DNA of 33,883 nucleotides, from contig JAIPUZ010000121.1 in NCBI GenBank assembly GCA_022833215.1, forward strand, positions 1-33,883. Direction: 5' to 3'. The notes under the pieces were generated by a model. It made no database searches and had not been told where the DNA came from. It was given only the letters and a program-made list of their open reading frames with translations. Below are positions 9,033-17,984 of the stretch, piece by piece. This stretch comes from Mesorhizobium sp. (lineage in GTDB: Bacteria > Pseudomonadota > Alphaproteobacteria > Rhizobiales > Rhizobiaceae). The position numbers were made by a program, and so were the translations under genes. The stretch's first letter is position 1, and every line of letters starts with the position of its first letter.

Positions 9033-11816
9033 TCAGCCGGCTGAGCGCACCCGCTCCAGCGCCACGGCAAGCCGCGACTGAGTTTCCTCGAACTCGGCAA
9101 GCTTCTCGCGCTCGGCCGTCACCACCTCTTCAGGCGCATTGGCGACGAACTTTTCGTTCGAAAGCTTTTTGGCAAGGCGTGCGATTTCCTCGGTGACTTT
9201 GGCGACTTCCTTCTTCAGGCGCGCTTCTTCGGCCTTGAGATCGACCAGATCGCCGAGCGGCAGGCATATTGTCGCCTCGCCCAGCACAAGCTGAGCCGAG
9301 CCCTTCGGCGCCGTATCCGCCAGCGAAATCTCGCCGACGCGCGCCAGCCGGCGAATGGCCGTTTCATGGCGGGCCAGCCGCTCGCGCGTGGTTTCATTGG
9401 CGTCCACAACGACCAGCGGGGCAATTGCAGCCGGGGGCACGTTCATTTCCGAACGAACCGAGCGGATGCCCGAAACAAGGTCGACCAGCCAGTTGATATC
9501 GGCGGCAGCTTCCTCGTCCTCGAACCCGGGCGCCGGCCATTTCGCGTGGCACAGCAATGTCGGGCGCTGGCGTCCCTCGCCCGCTGTCTGCGCCCAAAGC
9601 TCTTCGGTCATGAACGGCATCATGGGATGCAGCAGCTTGTAGATTTCATCGAGCACGAAGGCGAAGCAGGCGCGGCTTTCGGCCTTGGCAGCCTCGTCAT
9701 CGCCCATGAAGACGGGCTTCAGCAGTTCGACATACCAGTCGCAGACGAGATTCCACACAAAGCGATAGGCTGCGCCAGCCGCCTCGTTGAAGCGATAGCT
9801 CGTGATGCCCTCGGTGACTGCGCGCGCAGCCCGCGTCAGTTCCGTGAGAATCCAGCGGTTGACAGCCAGTTTCGCGTCGCCCAGCCAGAACTCGTCGTTG
9901 CGCACGACGCCGTTCATCTGCGCGAAACGCGTGGCGTTCCACAGCTTGGTGCCGAAATTGCGATAGCCGGCGATGCGGGCAGGATCGAGCTTCACGTCGC
10001 GCCCCTGCGCGGCCATGATCGCCAGCGTGAAGCGCAGCGCATCCGCACCGTACTCGTCGATCAGTTCCAGCGGGTCGATGACGTTGCCCTTGGACTTCGA
10101 CATCTTGGCGCCGTGCTTGTCGCGCACCAGAGCATGCACATAGACGGTGTGGAACGGCTCCTCGTCCATGAAGTGCAGGCCCATCATCATCATGCGGGCG
10201 ACCCAGAAGAAGATGATGTCGAAGCCGGTCACCAGAACGTCTGTCTGATAGTAGGTCTTCAGTTCAGGCGTCTCATCCGGCCAGCCGAGCGTGGAGAACG
10301 GCCACAGCGCCGATGAAAACCATGTGTCGAGCACGTCTTCGTCGCGCGTCAGGATTGCGCCGGGCTCGAAATTCTCCAGCCGCTCCTCGACCCACCCCTT
10401 CCATGGCCCTTCATGGGCGAGGTAGTGCTGGATCGCCGCTTCGAGAGCCGCTTCCTCGCTCTTTTCCACGAAGACATGACCATCAGGACCATACCACGCC
10501 GGAATCTGGTGGCCCCACCAGAGCTGACGGGAGATCGTCCAGGGCTGGATATTCTCCATCCACTCGAAATAGGTCTTTTCCCAGTTCTTCGGCACGAAAT
10601 TGGTGCGCCCCTCGCGAACCGAGGCGATGGCGGGTTTCGCCAGTTCCGCGGCATTCACATACCACTGATCGGTCAGGAAAGGCTCGATCGGCACGCCGCC
10701 GCGATCGCCATGCGGAACCATGTGGCGGTGCGGCTCGATCTTCGCAAGAAAGCCACCTTCCTCCATGATCTTCACGATCAGCTTGCGCGCCTCGAAGCGA
10801 TCCATGCCGTGAAGCTGGCTCCACACGCCTTCGCGCATGGACGTGACCTCGACGCCTTCAAGGAAGTCGTCATTGTCCGTGATGTCGATGGTCGCCTCGG
10901 TGGTGAGGATATTTATCGCGCGCAGCTTGTGCCGGCGGCCCACCTCGAAATCGTTGAAGTCGTGCGCAGGCGTGATCTTGACCGCGCCGGTGCCCTTCTC
11001 CGGGTCCGAATACTCATCTGCGACGACCGGAATGGCCCGGCCGACAATCGGCAGCACCACATTGCGGCCGACGAGCTTCGTGTAGCGCTCGTCTTCCGGA
11101 TGGACGGCAACGCCGGTGTCGCCCAGCATGGTCTCCGGCCGGGTGGTGGCGACGGTGACGTAGGTGGCCGGGTTCTCCGGATCGTAGGTTTCGCCCTCGA
11201 CCGGATAGCGGAAGTGCCACAGATGGCCATCAACCTCCCACTGCTCGACCTCGAGGTCCGAGATGGCCGTCAGCAGCTTCGGGTCCCAGTTCACAAGGCG
11301 CTTGTCCTTGTAGATCAGCCCTTCCTTGTAGAGCGCGACGAAGACTTCGAGCACCGCCTTCGACAGCCCCTCGTCCATGGTGAAGCGCTCGCGCGACCAG
11401 TCGCACGAGGCACCCAGCCGCTTGAGCTGATTGAAGATCGCACCGCCGGACTCGGCCTTCCACTCCCAGACCTTGTCGATGAATTCCTCGCGGGTAAGGT
11501 CGCGGCGCTTTATGTTCTTCTCCGCCAGACGGCGCTCGACGACCATCTGCGTGGCGATGCCCGCATGATCCATGCCCGGCTGCCAGAGCACGTTCTTGCC
11601 GCGCATGCGCTCGAAGCGCACCAGCATATCCTGCAGCGTGTTGTTGAGCGCATGTCCCATGTGCAGGGAGCCGGTAACATTGGGCGGCGGAATGACGATG
11701 GCAAAGGCTTCGGCACCATCGTCGGCACCGGCGCCGGCCCGGAAGGCATCCGCCTCGTCCCAAGTTCTGGCGATTCTGGGCTCGACGGTTTTCGCGTCGT
11801 AGTTTTTTTCAAGCAT
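9033..11816 (-). CDS. valS: Valyl-tRNA synthetase
   Basis: Class I synthetase that charges tRNA-Val and edits mischarged threonine. The 927-residue product has the HIGH-type motif HMGH at 52-55 inside PPPNVTGSLHMGH, the inserted CP1 editing domain (VATTRPETMLGDTGVAVHPED), the KMSKSKGNVIDP loop, the anticodon-binding domain (NKLW-type FGTKLWNATRFAQ) and the C-terminal coiled coil (LKAEEARLKKEVAKVTEEIARL). I used the ATG at 11814-11816 (MLEKNYDAKTVEPR), where the family begins; the frame is open another 102 codons upstream but there it overlaps the preceding gene. It lies 61 bases after nnr on the same strand. Confidence 0.98.
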   Translation of the reverse strand: MLEKNYDAKTVEPRIARTWDEADAFRAGAGADDGAEAFAIVIPPPNVTGSLHMGHALNNTLQDMLVRFERMRGKNVLWQPGMDHAGIATQMVVERRLAEKNIKRRDLTREEFIDKVWEWKAESGGAIFNQLKRLGASCDWSRERFTMDEGLSKAVLEVFVALYKEGLIYKDKRLVNWDPKLLTAISDLEVEQWEVDGHLWHFRYPVEGETYDPENPATYVTVATTRPETMLGDTGVAVHPEDERYTKLVGRNVVLPIVGRAIPVVADEYSDPEKGTGAVKITPAHDFNDFEVGRRHKLRAINILTTEATIDITDNDDFLEGVEVTSMREGVWSQLHGMDRFEARKLIVKIMEEGGFLAKIEPHRHMVPHGDRGGVPIEPFLTDQWYVNAAELAKPAIASVREGRTNFVPKNWEKTYFEWMENIQPWTISRQLWWGHQIPAWYGPDGHVFVEKSEEAALEAAIQHYLAHEGPWKGWVEERLENFEPGAILTRDEDVLDTWFSSALWPFSTLGWPDETPELKTYYQTDVLVTGFDIIFFWVARMMMMGLHFMDEEPFHTVYVHALVRDKHGAKMSKSKGNVIDPLELIDEYGADALRFTLAIMAAQGRDVKLDPARIAGYRNFGTKLWNATRFAQMNGVVRNDEFWLGDAKLAVNRWILTELTRAARAVTEGITSYRFNEAAGAAYRFVWNLVCDWYVELLKPVFMGDDEAAKAESRACFAFVLDEIYKLLHPMMPFMTEELWAQTAGEGRQRPTLLCHAKWPAPGFEDEEAAADINWLVDLVSGIRSVRSEMNVPPAAIAPLVVVDANETTRERLARHETAIRRLARVGEISLADTAPKGSAQLVLGEATICLPLGDLVDLKAEEARLKKEVAKVTEEIARLAKKLSNEKFVANAPEEVVTAEREKLAEFEETQSRLAVALERVRSAG

Positions 11817-11877
11817 GGAATTGAGATCCGGACTGTCGGGATTTGTCGTCACGGTAAATCGGAAGGGCCGCTCCAAG

Positions 11878-13383
11878 TCAACCGCAGCGCATCGCGACAA
11901 GTTCGGCCAGCACCGGCACCAGCGCCCGAGGCAGATCCTCGGCAATGAGGCCCGGCCCAAAGCGCGCACCCGCTTCGGCATGCATCCACACCGCAGCACA
12001 GGCCGCCTCGAATGCCGGCATGCCCTGTGCCAGCAATCCGGCGACGAGACCTGCCAGTACGTCGCCCGAGCCGGCAGTCGCCAGCCATGGCGCACCGTTT
12101 GCATTGACGGCAGCGCGGCCACCCGGTGCCGCGATCACGGTGTCGGGGCCTTTGGCGACCACAACGCCATGCGCCCGCGCCGCTGCCCGCCTTGCGCGAT
12201 CCGGTTTCGACAAACGCTCATCCGCAGCCAGGTCGGGAAACAACCTTGCGAACTCACCATCGTGCGGGGTGAGGACAAGGGCAGGCATCGCATTCGCCGC
12301 GGCGGCGAAGAGTTCTTCCGGCGCTTCACGGAAAGAAGTGATGCCGTCGGCATCCAGAACCAGCCCCCCGACACCTGCCTGCGAAGCCATCACGGCCATT
12401 GCAAATGAACGCGCCTTTTCTCCCACCCCGAAACCGGGGCCGAGCACGAATGCCGAAGGACGCCGGTCCGCAAGAAATGCATCCAGCTCATCCCGGTCAT
12501 CCGTCTTGCGCAACATGATCGAGGTAAGATGCATCGCATTCACCGCCAGTGCATTCCCCGGCGAAAGCACGGTCACCGCCCCTGCCCCGCTGCGCGCGGC
12601 CGCAAGCGCCGACAGGCGCGCCGCGCCGGTGGATGCGGGCCCGCCCGAAAAGGCGCAGACATGACCGCGCCGGTATTTGTGGGTATCGACTCCCGGCACC
12701 GGAAACTCCGCAAGCCAGAGCTCCGGACAGTTCACGAAGGTCTGCACCCCCAGCCCCTCTATGATCGCATCGGATATGCCGATGTCGGCGAGCACGACCT
12801 CCCCGCAATATTCCCTGCCGGGCATCAGCAAATGGCCGGGCTTTCTGCGCGCGAACGTGACCGTAAGGTCCGCCCGGAAGGCCGGGCCCCTCGCCTTGCC
12901 GCTTTCGCCCGAGATTCCTGACGGCAGGTCGATGGCCACCACCGGCAAGCCGAGGGCCGAGACCAGCTCGACGGTGCGGGCGCAATCGCCATCGACCGGC
13001 CGGGAAAGTCCCGCTCCATAGAGAGCATCGACGATGATCGACCCCGCTTGCGCGGAAAACCCGGCCATCGGCATCGGCTTCAGGGGACACTCCCCGGCGG
13101 CGCGTGCCGCATCGCTGTCCGGCCGGGGCTCCCCCGACGCCCACAGCGAAACGGGCACGCCGCTTTCGGCCAGCATCCGCGCCACGACATAGCCATCGCC
13201 GCCATTGTTGCCCGGTCCGCACAGCACATGCACCCTCTCGGCGCCGGGATGGCGCCGGAGCATCTCGCGCGCCACGGCAGCGCCGGCGTTGCGCATCAGG
13301 CCCATTCCATCGAACGGTCCGGCTTCGATGGCCTTGCGATCGGCCTGAGCCATCTCGGCCGGCGACAGGAGTTCGATGCTCAT
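11878..13383 (-). CDS. nnr: Bifunctional NAD(P)H-hydrate epimerase / dehydratase
   Basis: Metabolite-repair enzyme. The N-terminal YjeF_N domain (about residues 1-210) epimerises damaged NADHX/NADPHX; the C-terminal ribokinase-like domain (about 230-500) dehydrates it back to NAD(P)H using ADP. Visible motifs: CGPGNNGGDGYV (binding loop), VDALYGAGLSRPV and AIDLPSGISGESG in the first domain; GPGFG, VLDADGITSF, LTPHDGEF, VVAKGPDTVIA and TAGSGDVLAG with the catalytic aspartate in the second. The 501-residue length fits the fused form. ATG at 13381-13383. It sits immediately upstream of valS and may share its transcript. Confidence 0.95.
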   Translation of the reverse strand: MSIELLSPAEMAQADRKAIEAGPFDGMGLMRNAGAAVAREMLRRHPGAERVHVLCGPGNNGGDGYVVARMLAESGVPVSLWASGEPRPDSDAARAAGECPLKPMPMAGFSAQAGSIIVDALYGAGLSRPVDGDCARTVELVSALGLPVVAIDLPSGISGESGKARGPAFRADLTVTFARRKPGHLLMPGREYCGEVVLADIGISDAIIEGLGVQTFVNCPELWLAEFPVPGVDTHKYRRGHVCAFSGGPASTGAARLSALAAARSGAGAVTVLSPGNALAVNAMHLTSIMLRKTDDRDELDAFLADRRPSAFVLGPGFGVGEKARSFAMAVMASQAGVGGLVLDADGITSFREAPEELFAAAANAMPALVLTPHDGEFARLFPDLAADERLSKPDRARRAAARAHGVVVAKGPDTVIAAPGGRAAVNANGAPWLATAGSGDVLAGLVAGLLAQGMPAFEAACAAVWMHAEAGARFGPGLIAEDLPRALVPVLAELVAMRCG

Positions 13384-14031
<648 letters not shown>

Positions 14032-14086
14032 CCCGCCTCTCCATCCTTTTCGTTCCTCCCTTTCTCAAGCCAAGGAAAGCCTGAAA

Positions 14087-15496
14087 ATGACCACAGCCGC
14101 CGACATCATGAGGCAGATCAAGGACAACGACGTGAAGTTCGTCGATCTGCGTTTCACCGATCCGAAAGGCAAGCTGCAGCATGTGACCATGGACGTCGCC
14201 GAAGTCGAGGAAGACATGTTCGCCGACGGCGTCATGTTCGACGGCTCGTCCATCGCCGGCTGGAAGGCCATCAACGAGTCTGACATGGTGCTGATGCCCG
14301 ATCCCGAGACGGTGCACATGGACCCGTTCTTCGCGCAGTCGACCATGGTTATCCTGTGCGATATCCTCGATCCGGTTTCCGGAGAATCCTACAACCGCGA
14401 TCCGCGCGGCATCGCCAAGAAGGCCGAGGCCTACATGAAGGCGGAAGGCATCGGCGACACGATCTTCGTCGGCCCGGAAGCCGAGTTCTTCATCTTCGAC
14501 GACGTCAAGTACAAGGCCGATCCCTACAACACAGGCTTCAGGCTCGATTCGACGGAGCTGCCCTCCAACGACGACACCGACTACGAGACCGGCAACCTCG
14601 GCCACCGTCCGCGCGTCAAGGGCGGCTACTTCCCCGTTCCGCCGATCGATTCCTGCCAGGACATGCGTTCGGAGATGCTCACGGTTCTGACCGAAATGGG
14701 CGTGCGCGTCGAAAAGCACCACCATGAGGTGGCCGCCGCCCAGCACGAGCTCGGCATCAAGTTCGACACGCTGGTTCGCAACGCCGACAAGATGCTGATC
14801 TACAAGTATGTCGTGCATCAGGTCGCCAATGCCTATGGCAAGACGGCCACCTTCATGCCGAAGCCGGTTTTCGGCGACAACGGCTCGGGCATGCATGTCC
14901 ACATGTCGATCTGGAAGGATGGAAAGCCGACCTTCGCGGGTAACGAATATGCGGGCCTGTCCGAAAACTGCCTGTACTTCATCGGCGGCGTCATCAAGCA
15001 CGCCAAGGCCGTCAACGCCTTCACCAACCCGCTCACCAACTCCTACAAGCGTCTGGTGCCGGGCTATGAGGCGCCGGTGTTGCTGGCCTATTCGGCCCGC
15101 AACCGCTCGGCTTCCTGCCGCATCCCGTTCGGCTCCTCGCCGAAGTCGAAGCGCCTCGAGGTTCGCTTCCCCGATCCGGGCGCGAACCCCTACCTTGCCT
15201 TCGCCGCGCTGCTGATGGCCGGCCTCGACGGCATCAAGAACAAGATCCACCCCGGCCAGCCGATGGACAAGGATCTCTACGACCTGCCACCGAAGGAGCT
15301 GAAGAAGATCCCGACCGTGAGCGGCAGCCTGCGCGAGGCCCTGCAAAGCCTCGACAAGGATCGCGCCTTCCTCAAGGCTGGCGGCGTGTTCGACGACGAC
15401 CAGATCGATTCCTTCATCGAACTGAAGATGGCCGAGGTGATGCGCTTCGAGATGACCCCTCATCCCGTCGAATTCGACATGTACTACTCGGTCTGA
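14087..15496 (+). CDS. glnA: Glutamine synthetase type I
   Basis: Makes glutamine from glutamate, ammonia and ATP; dodecamer in the cytoplasm. The 469-residue product has the N-terminal [10 protein letters not shown] loop, [10 protein letters not shown] with metal-binding glutamates, the ATP-region [14 protein letters not shown], the NRSASCRIP and [15 protein letters not shown] segments, and the adenylylation tyrosine Y398 in LYDLPPKE, marking the adenylylation-controlled GSI-beta type. The ATG at 14087-14089 has AAGGAAAG upstream. It is second in the operon with glnB. Confidence 0.98.
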   Translation: MTTAADIMRQIKDNDVKFVDLRFTDPKGKLQHVTMDVAEVEEDMFADGVMFDGSSIAGWKAINESDMVLMPDPETVHMDPFFAQSTMVILCDILDPVSGESYNRDPRGIAKKAEAYMKAEGIGDTIFVGPEAEFFIFDDVKYKADPYNTGFRLDSTELPSNDDTDYETGNLGHRPRVKGGYFPVPPIDSCQDMRSEMLTVLTEMGVRVEKHHHEVAAAQHELGIKFDTLVRNADKMLIYKYVVHQVANAYGKTATFMPKPVFGDNGSGMHVHMSIWKDGKPTFAGNEYAGLSENCLYFIGGVIKHAKAVNAFTNPLTNSYKRLVPGYEAPVLLAYSARNRSASCRIPFGSSPKSKRLEVRFPDPGANPYLAFAALLMAGLDGIKNKIHPGQPMDKDLYDLPPKELKKIPTVSGSLREALQSLDKDRAFLKAGGVFDDDQIDSFIELKMAEVMRFEMTPHPVEFDMYYSV

Positions 15497-15510
15497 TCAG
15501 GATCGCTACA

Positions 15511-15571
15511 GTGCAGGCCACGCCAGTGGCCTGCACCCTTCCTCCAGCAGCCCGCAGGGCGGCTTTTTTCC
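15511..15571 (+). terminator. Terminator region of glnBA
   Basis: GTGCAGGCCAC-GCCA-GTGGCCTGCAC (15511-15536) is a perfect 11-base hairpin 15 bases after the glnA stop but with a poor T run. It is followed by a weaker, bulged hairpin AGCCCGC/GCGGCT with a run of six T's ending near 15571. The second, or both together, probably ends the transcript. Confidence 0.7.
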
Positions 15572-15957
15572 TTTCATCATCGGCTTGCACCGGTAACGGG
15601 AGCATCTGCTCGTCGTGGCCAAGAAGTGGCGATGACATCGCGTCGGCAGAGCCGACGACGCCGAAGGAGGCGCCCGGACAGTCGCTTCCAACGACTTTTT
15701 TCCACCTCACGCAGACCTCCGAACACGGGCTCTCCGGGTGATCGAGAATTCTTGCTGCATAAACAGATTGTTTGTCGGTTATGTCTTGGCATTCGCCGCA
15801 GGATCGACTAGATGAGCCCCGCGTCCGTTGCTTTGCTTCGGCGCAGCGGGTATGCAGCCCTTCGGTCAGGGTCGCGCAACGGTTTCGAACCGATATCCGT
15901 GGGGAATGTGCATTCCCGACCGGCACGGCATAACCGGCCGCTGCCTGCACACGATAC
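15572..15957. other. Gene-free region before tRNA-Ser
   Basis: About 390 bases without a convincing gene. It holds a small dyad GTCGGC-AGA-GCCGAC (15642-15656) and another around CGGTTTCGAACCG (15889-15901). The tRNA promoter should lie in the last 100 bases, but I cannot point to a clear -35/-10 pair. Confidence 0.4.
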
Positions 15958-16047
15958 GGAGAGGTGGCCGAGTGGTTGAAGGCGCACGCCTGGAACGCGT
16001 GTATAGGGGCAACTCTATCGAGGGTTCGAATCCCTCTCTCTCCGCCA
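15958..16047 (+). tRNA. tRNA-Ser (anticodon GGA)
   Basis: A 90-base cloverleaf with encoded CCA. The acceptor stem GGAGAGG pairs with TCTCTCC (one G-T). The anticodon stem CACGC/GCGTG encloses the loop CTGGAAC, anticodon GGA, reading UCC/UCU serine codons. A long variable arm typical of tRNA-Ser precedes the T arm GAGGGTTCGAATCCCTC. The discriminator base is G, as required for serine. Accessory DNA begins directly after its 3' end, so it is a likely integration site. Confidence 0.95.
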
Positions 16048-16396
16048 CTATCAAATTGCAAATTCCCAACAGCCCGATTTCAGCGCCGAAATTCCTTTTG
16101 ATTTCAAAGGGTCTTAGCCGAGGAAACCGAACCTTTGAGACTACCGGTATGCCGATTTTCAGTCTCTGAATAGCTTTTGTCTCAAACCATGCGAACCTCG
16201 GCCGATTGAGTTCGGTCGAAATCAATCACATGATTTCAACGTTGTAGCATTCTGGAGCTGCGCCCAAGTTGTAACGGATGCCGCCACCAGCCAACCTGAA
16301 CAGAGGCACCCGAGATGGGCGTTGCCGGGCGGAACGGCGTGCACCTTATCGAAGAGGCGACATCCGCGATTGTCCAACAACACAACTGTTCGCCGG
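16048..16396. other. AT-richer gene-free stretch behind tRNA-Ser
   Basis: This 349-base region between the tRNA and the Hsp70-like gene has noticeably more A+T than the core genes. It contains perfect dyads TCAAAGG/CCTTTGA (16104-16138, long loop) and GAAATCA-ATCACA-TGATTTC (16218-16237). No gene is credible. It would be the place for a core attachment site or terminator of the Hsp70-like gene, but no T-tailed hairpin is evident. Confidence 0.4.
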
Positions 16397-17983
16397 TCAA
16401 CAGTAATCCTTGCTGTCTGCGTAATCAAACGCACCGGGAGGCGTCCACTGGCGAGGCTTTTCGGCTTCGTCGAACTGGCTCGGCAATCCTATGTCAGGCC
16501 CCTCCCCAAAGGGGAACGACAGGCCGTAGGAGATGGCGAAGCGAATAAACTCGCCGCCGCCGCCTTTCGGTACGATGAAGTCCTTGGGGCGAGGAACCTC
16601 CACCAGCTTATACGGCGGAACGCCCGCATTGTTGTGCTGGAAAGCCTTATAGGTGGATTCTATAGATTGCCTGTACCAGGCGGAGTTCGAACCGCCGCCG
16701 CCCATGAAGACTATCAGCGGGCGCATGCGGGAAGTCGTTAGCTTGCCGATGAATTTTCTCTCATAGTCGGCGCTTTGGAAGGCGTCTTCCTGCCAGTTCC
16801 GGCCGTCTTTCTGCCGCGCGGTCATGATGACGTAACCAACTTGCCTTCGAATTCTCTGAACGAACTCGGCCAGTGTCGATGGCGCGCAGCTCTTCAGAAG
16901 CTTCTCCAATGCCACATCGTCGATTTCACCTGTGGTGCCATTCCCCAGGGCAGTTCCAATCGCGGAGACGCCCAAGGGCTCTACCTTGCCTGAATAGAAA
17001 TTGATGCGGCGCTCCCCCCGGAAGTTCAGATAGTTGAACGCGACGCCATCGACGGTACCCCCGCCAACGTCGAAATAGACATAGATGCCCGGTACGGCTT
17101 CGCGGGACATGACGAACGACTGCACCGCCGCGGCAATTTCCGGTACTGCGTGGAAGTCTGTGACCTCAGCCGCAAGACACTGCTGGGCAGCCCCATACGA
17201 AGACTGTGCCTGCTGGAGCGTTTTCGGCACTTGATCGTCTTTGACCCACAGCCAAGCGACGCCAAGCACTTCTTCAAACGTCGTAAGCGCATGTGAATCG
17301 TAGTGCTCGACAGGGACACCTACATTGGCCGACCAGACCGTAAGGCGATTCTTCAGCCTGTCGGCTTCATGGACGGCAAGCCATTGCTGGCTGCGCTGGA
17401 TCACCGATGCAAGGAACCACGCGGCAAGCGCCCTGACGGATTCGGCCTTATTAAGGTCGATCCCCTCGAACTCGGGTAGGCGTTCGCCAATCGGCCCGCC
17501 GGCGAGGCGCATCTTCAGGAAAGGAACGATGACTGCGGATTGCTTGCCGGAAACGCAGTCGCCAAGGAACAGCCGTCCATCGGAACCGATTGCGACAATG
17601 GAGGGGACAAGCGCCTCCTTACCGCCCTTGCCGACCGCAACGGTTCCCGATACCTCACTTCCGAGGTCGCGAAAGCAGACTTTCGTGAAGCTGGTGCCAA
17701 AATCAATGCCGAGATTGATGGCAAGCGGCCTTGCCTTGGGCGCGCTCCGTGGCGGAGTAGCATTTGATGCGGCCGGAGTCTTGCCTTGTGCCTTGAAGGT
17801 TGCCGGGGCATTGCCCGTGCGGGCTCGGCTTGCGGGCGCCTTCTCCGCAACGGCAGGCACTGCCTGCGCAATAGCGGGAGACTCTGCAACGCCGCGCTGT
17901 TCGTCGTCCGGCACCGGGCTTGCATCCGCCCTGCCAAACACGCGCTCTTGAAGTGCTTTAAGCCTGTCACGCCAACTTGCCAT
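16397..17983 (-). CDS. Hsp70-like actin-fold ATPase (no substrate-binding domain)
   Basis: A 528-residue protein of the Hsp70/actin ATPase superfamily. The nucleotide-binding motifs are clear: phosphate-1 LGIDFGTSFTKV (residues 91-102), phosphate-2 FDVGGGTVDG (304-313), and an adenosine-type glycine motif VFMGGGGSN (425-433). The first 85 residues are Ala/Pro/Lys-rich and probably disordered. Only about 95 residues follow the adenosine motif, so the classical peptide-binding and lid domains of DnaK are missing. The ATG at 17981-17983 lies one base after the stop of the SNF2-type helicase gene (TGA-C-ATG), so the two are surely translationally coupled and likely act together. A role as nucleotide-driven switch or sensor for the helicase is inference. 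It is not a housekeeping DnaK. Confidence 0.85.
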   Translation of the reverse strand: MASWRDRLKALQERVFGRADASPVPDDEQRGVAESPAIAQAVPAVAEKAPASRARTGNAPATFKAQGKTPAASNATPPRSAPKARPLAINLGIDFGTSFTKVCFRDLGSEVSGTVAVGKGGKEALVPSIVAIGSDGRLFLGDCVSGKQSAVIVPFLKMRLAGGPIGERLPEFEGIDLNKAESVRALAAWFLASVIQRSQQWLAVHEADRLKNRLTVWSANVGVPVEHYDSHALTTFEEVLGVAWLWVKDDQVPKTLQQAQSSYGAAQQCLAAEVTDFHAVPEIAAAVQSFVMSREAVPGIYVYFDVGGGTVDGVAFNYLNFRGERRINFYSGKVEPLGVSAIGTALGNGTTGEIDDVALEKLLKSCAPSTLAEFVQRIRRQVGYVIMTARQKDGRNWQEDAFQSADYERKFIGKLTTSRMRPLIVFMGGGGSNSAWYRQSIESTYKAFQHNNAGVPPYKLVEVPRPKDFIVPKGGGGEFIRFAISYGLSFPFGEGPDIGLPSQFDEAEKPRQWTPPGAFDYADSKDYC

Positions 17984-17984
17984 G

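Noticed and set aside
16104-16237. Two dyads behind tRNA-Ser as terminator or att site
   Set aside because: Neither has a T run, one has a 21-base loop, and no second copy was seen elsewhere in the window. Recorded only as features of a gene-free stretch.
16397-17983. Housekeeping DnaK
   Set aside because: Lacks the substrate-binding and lid domains, is not next to dnaJ or grpE, and is coupled to an SNF2-type helicase.
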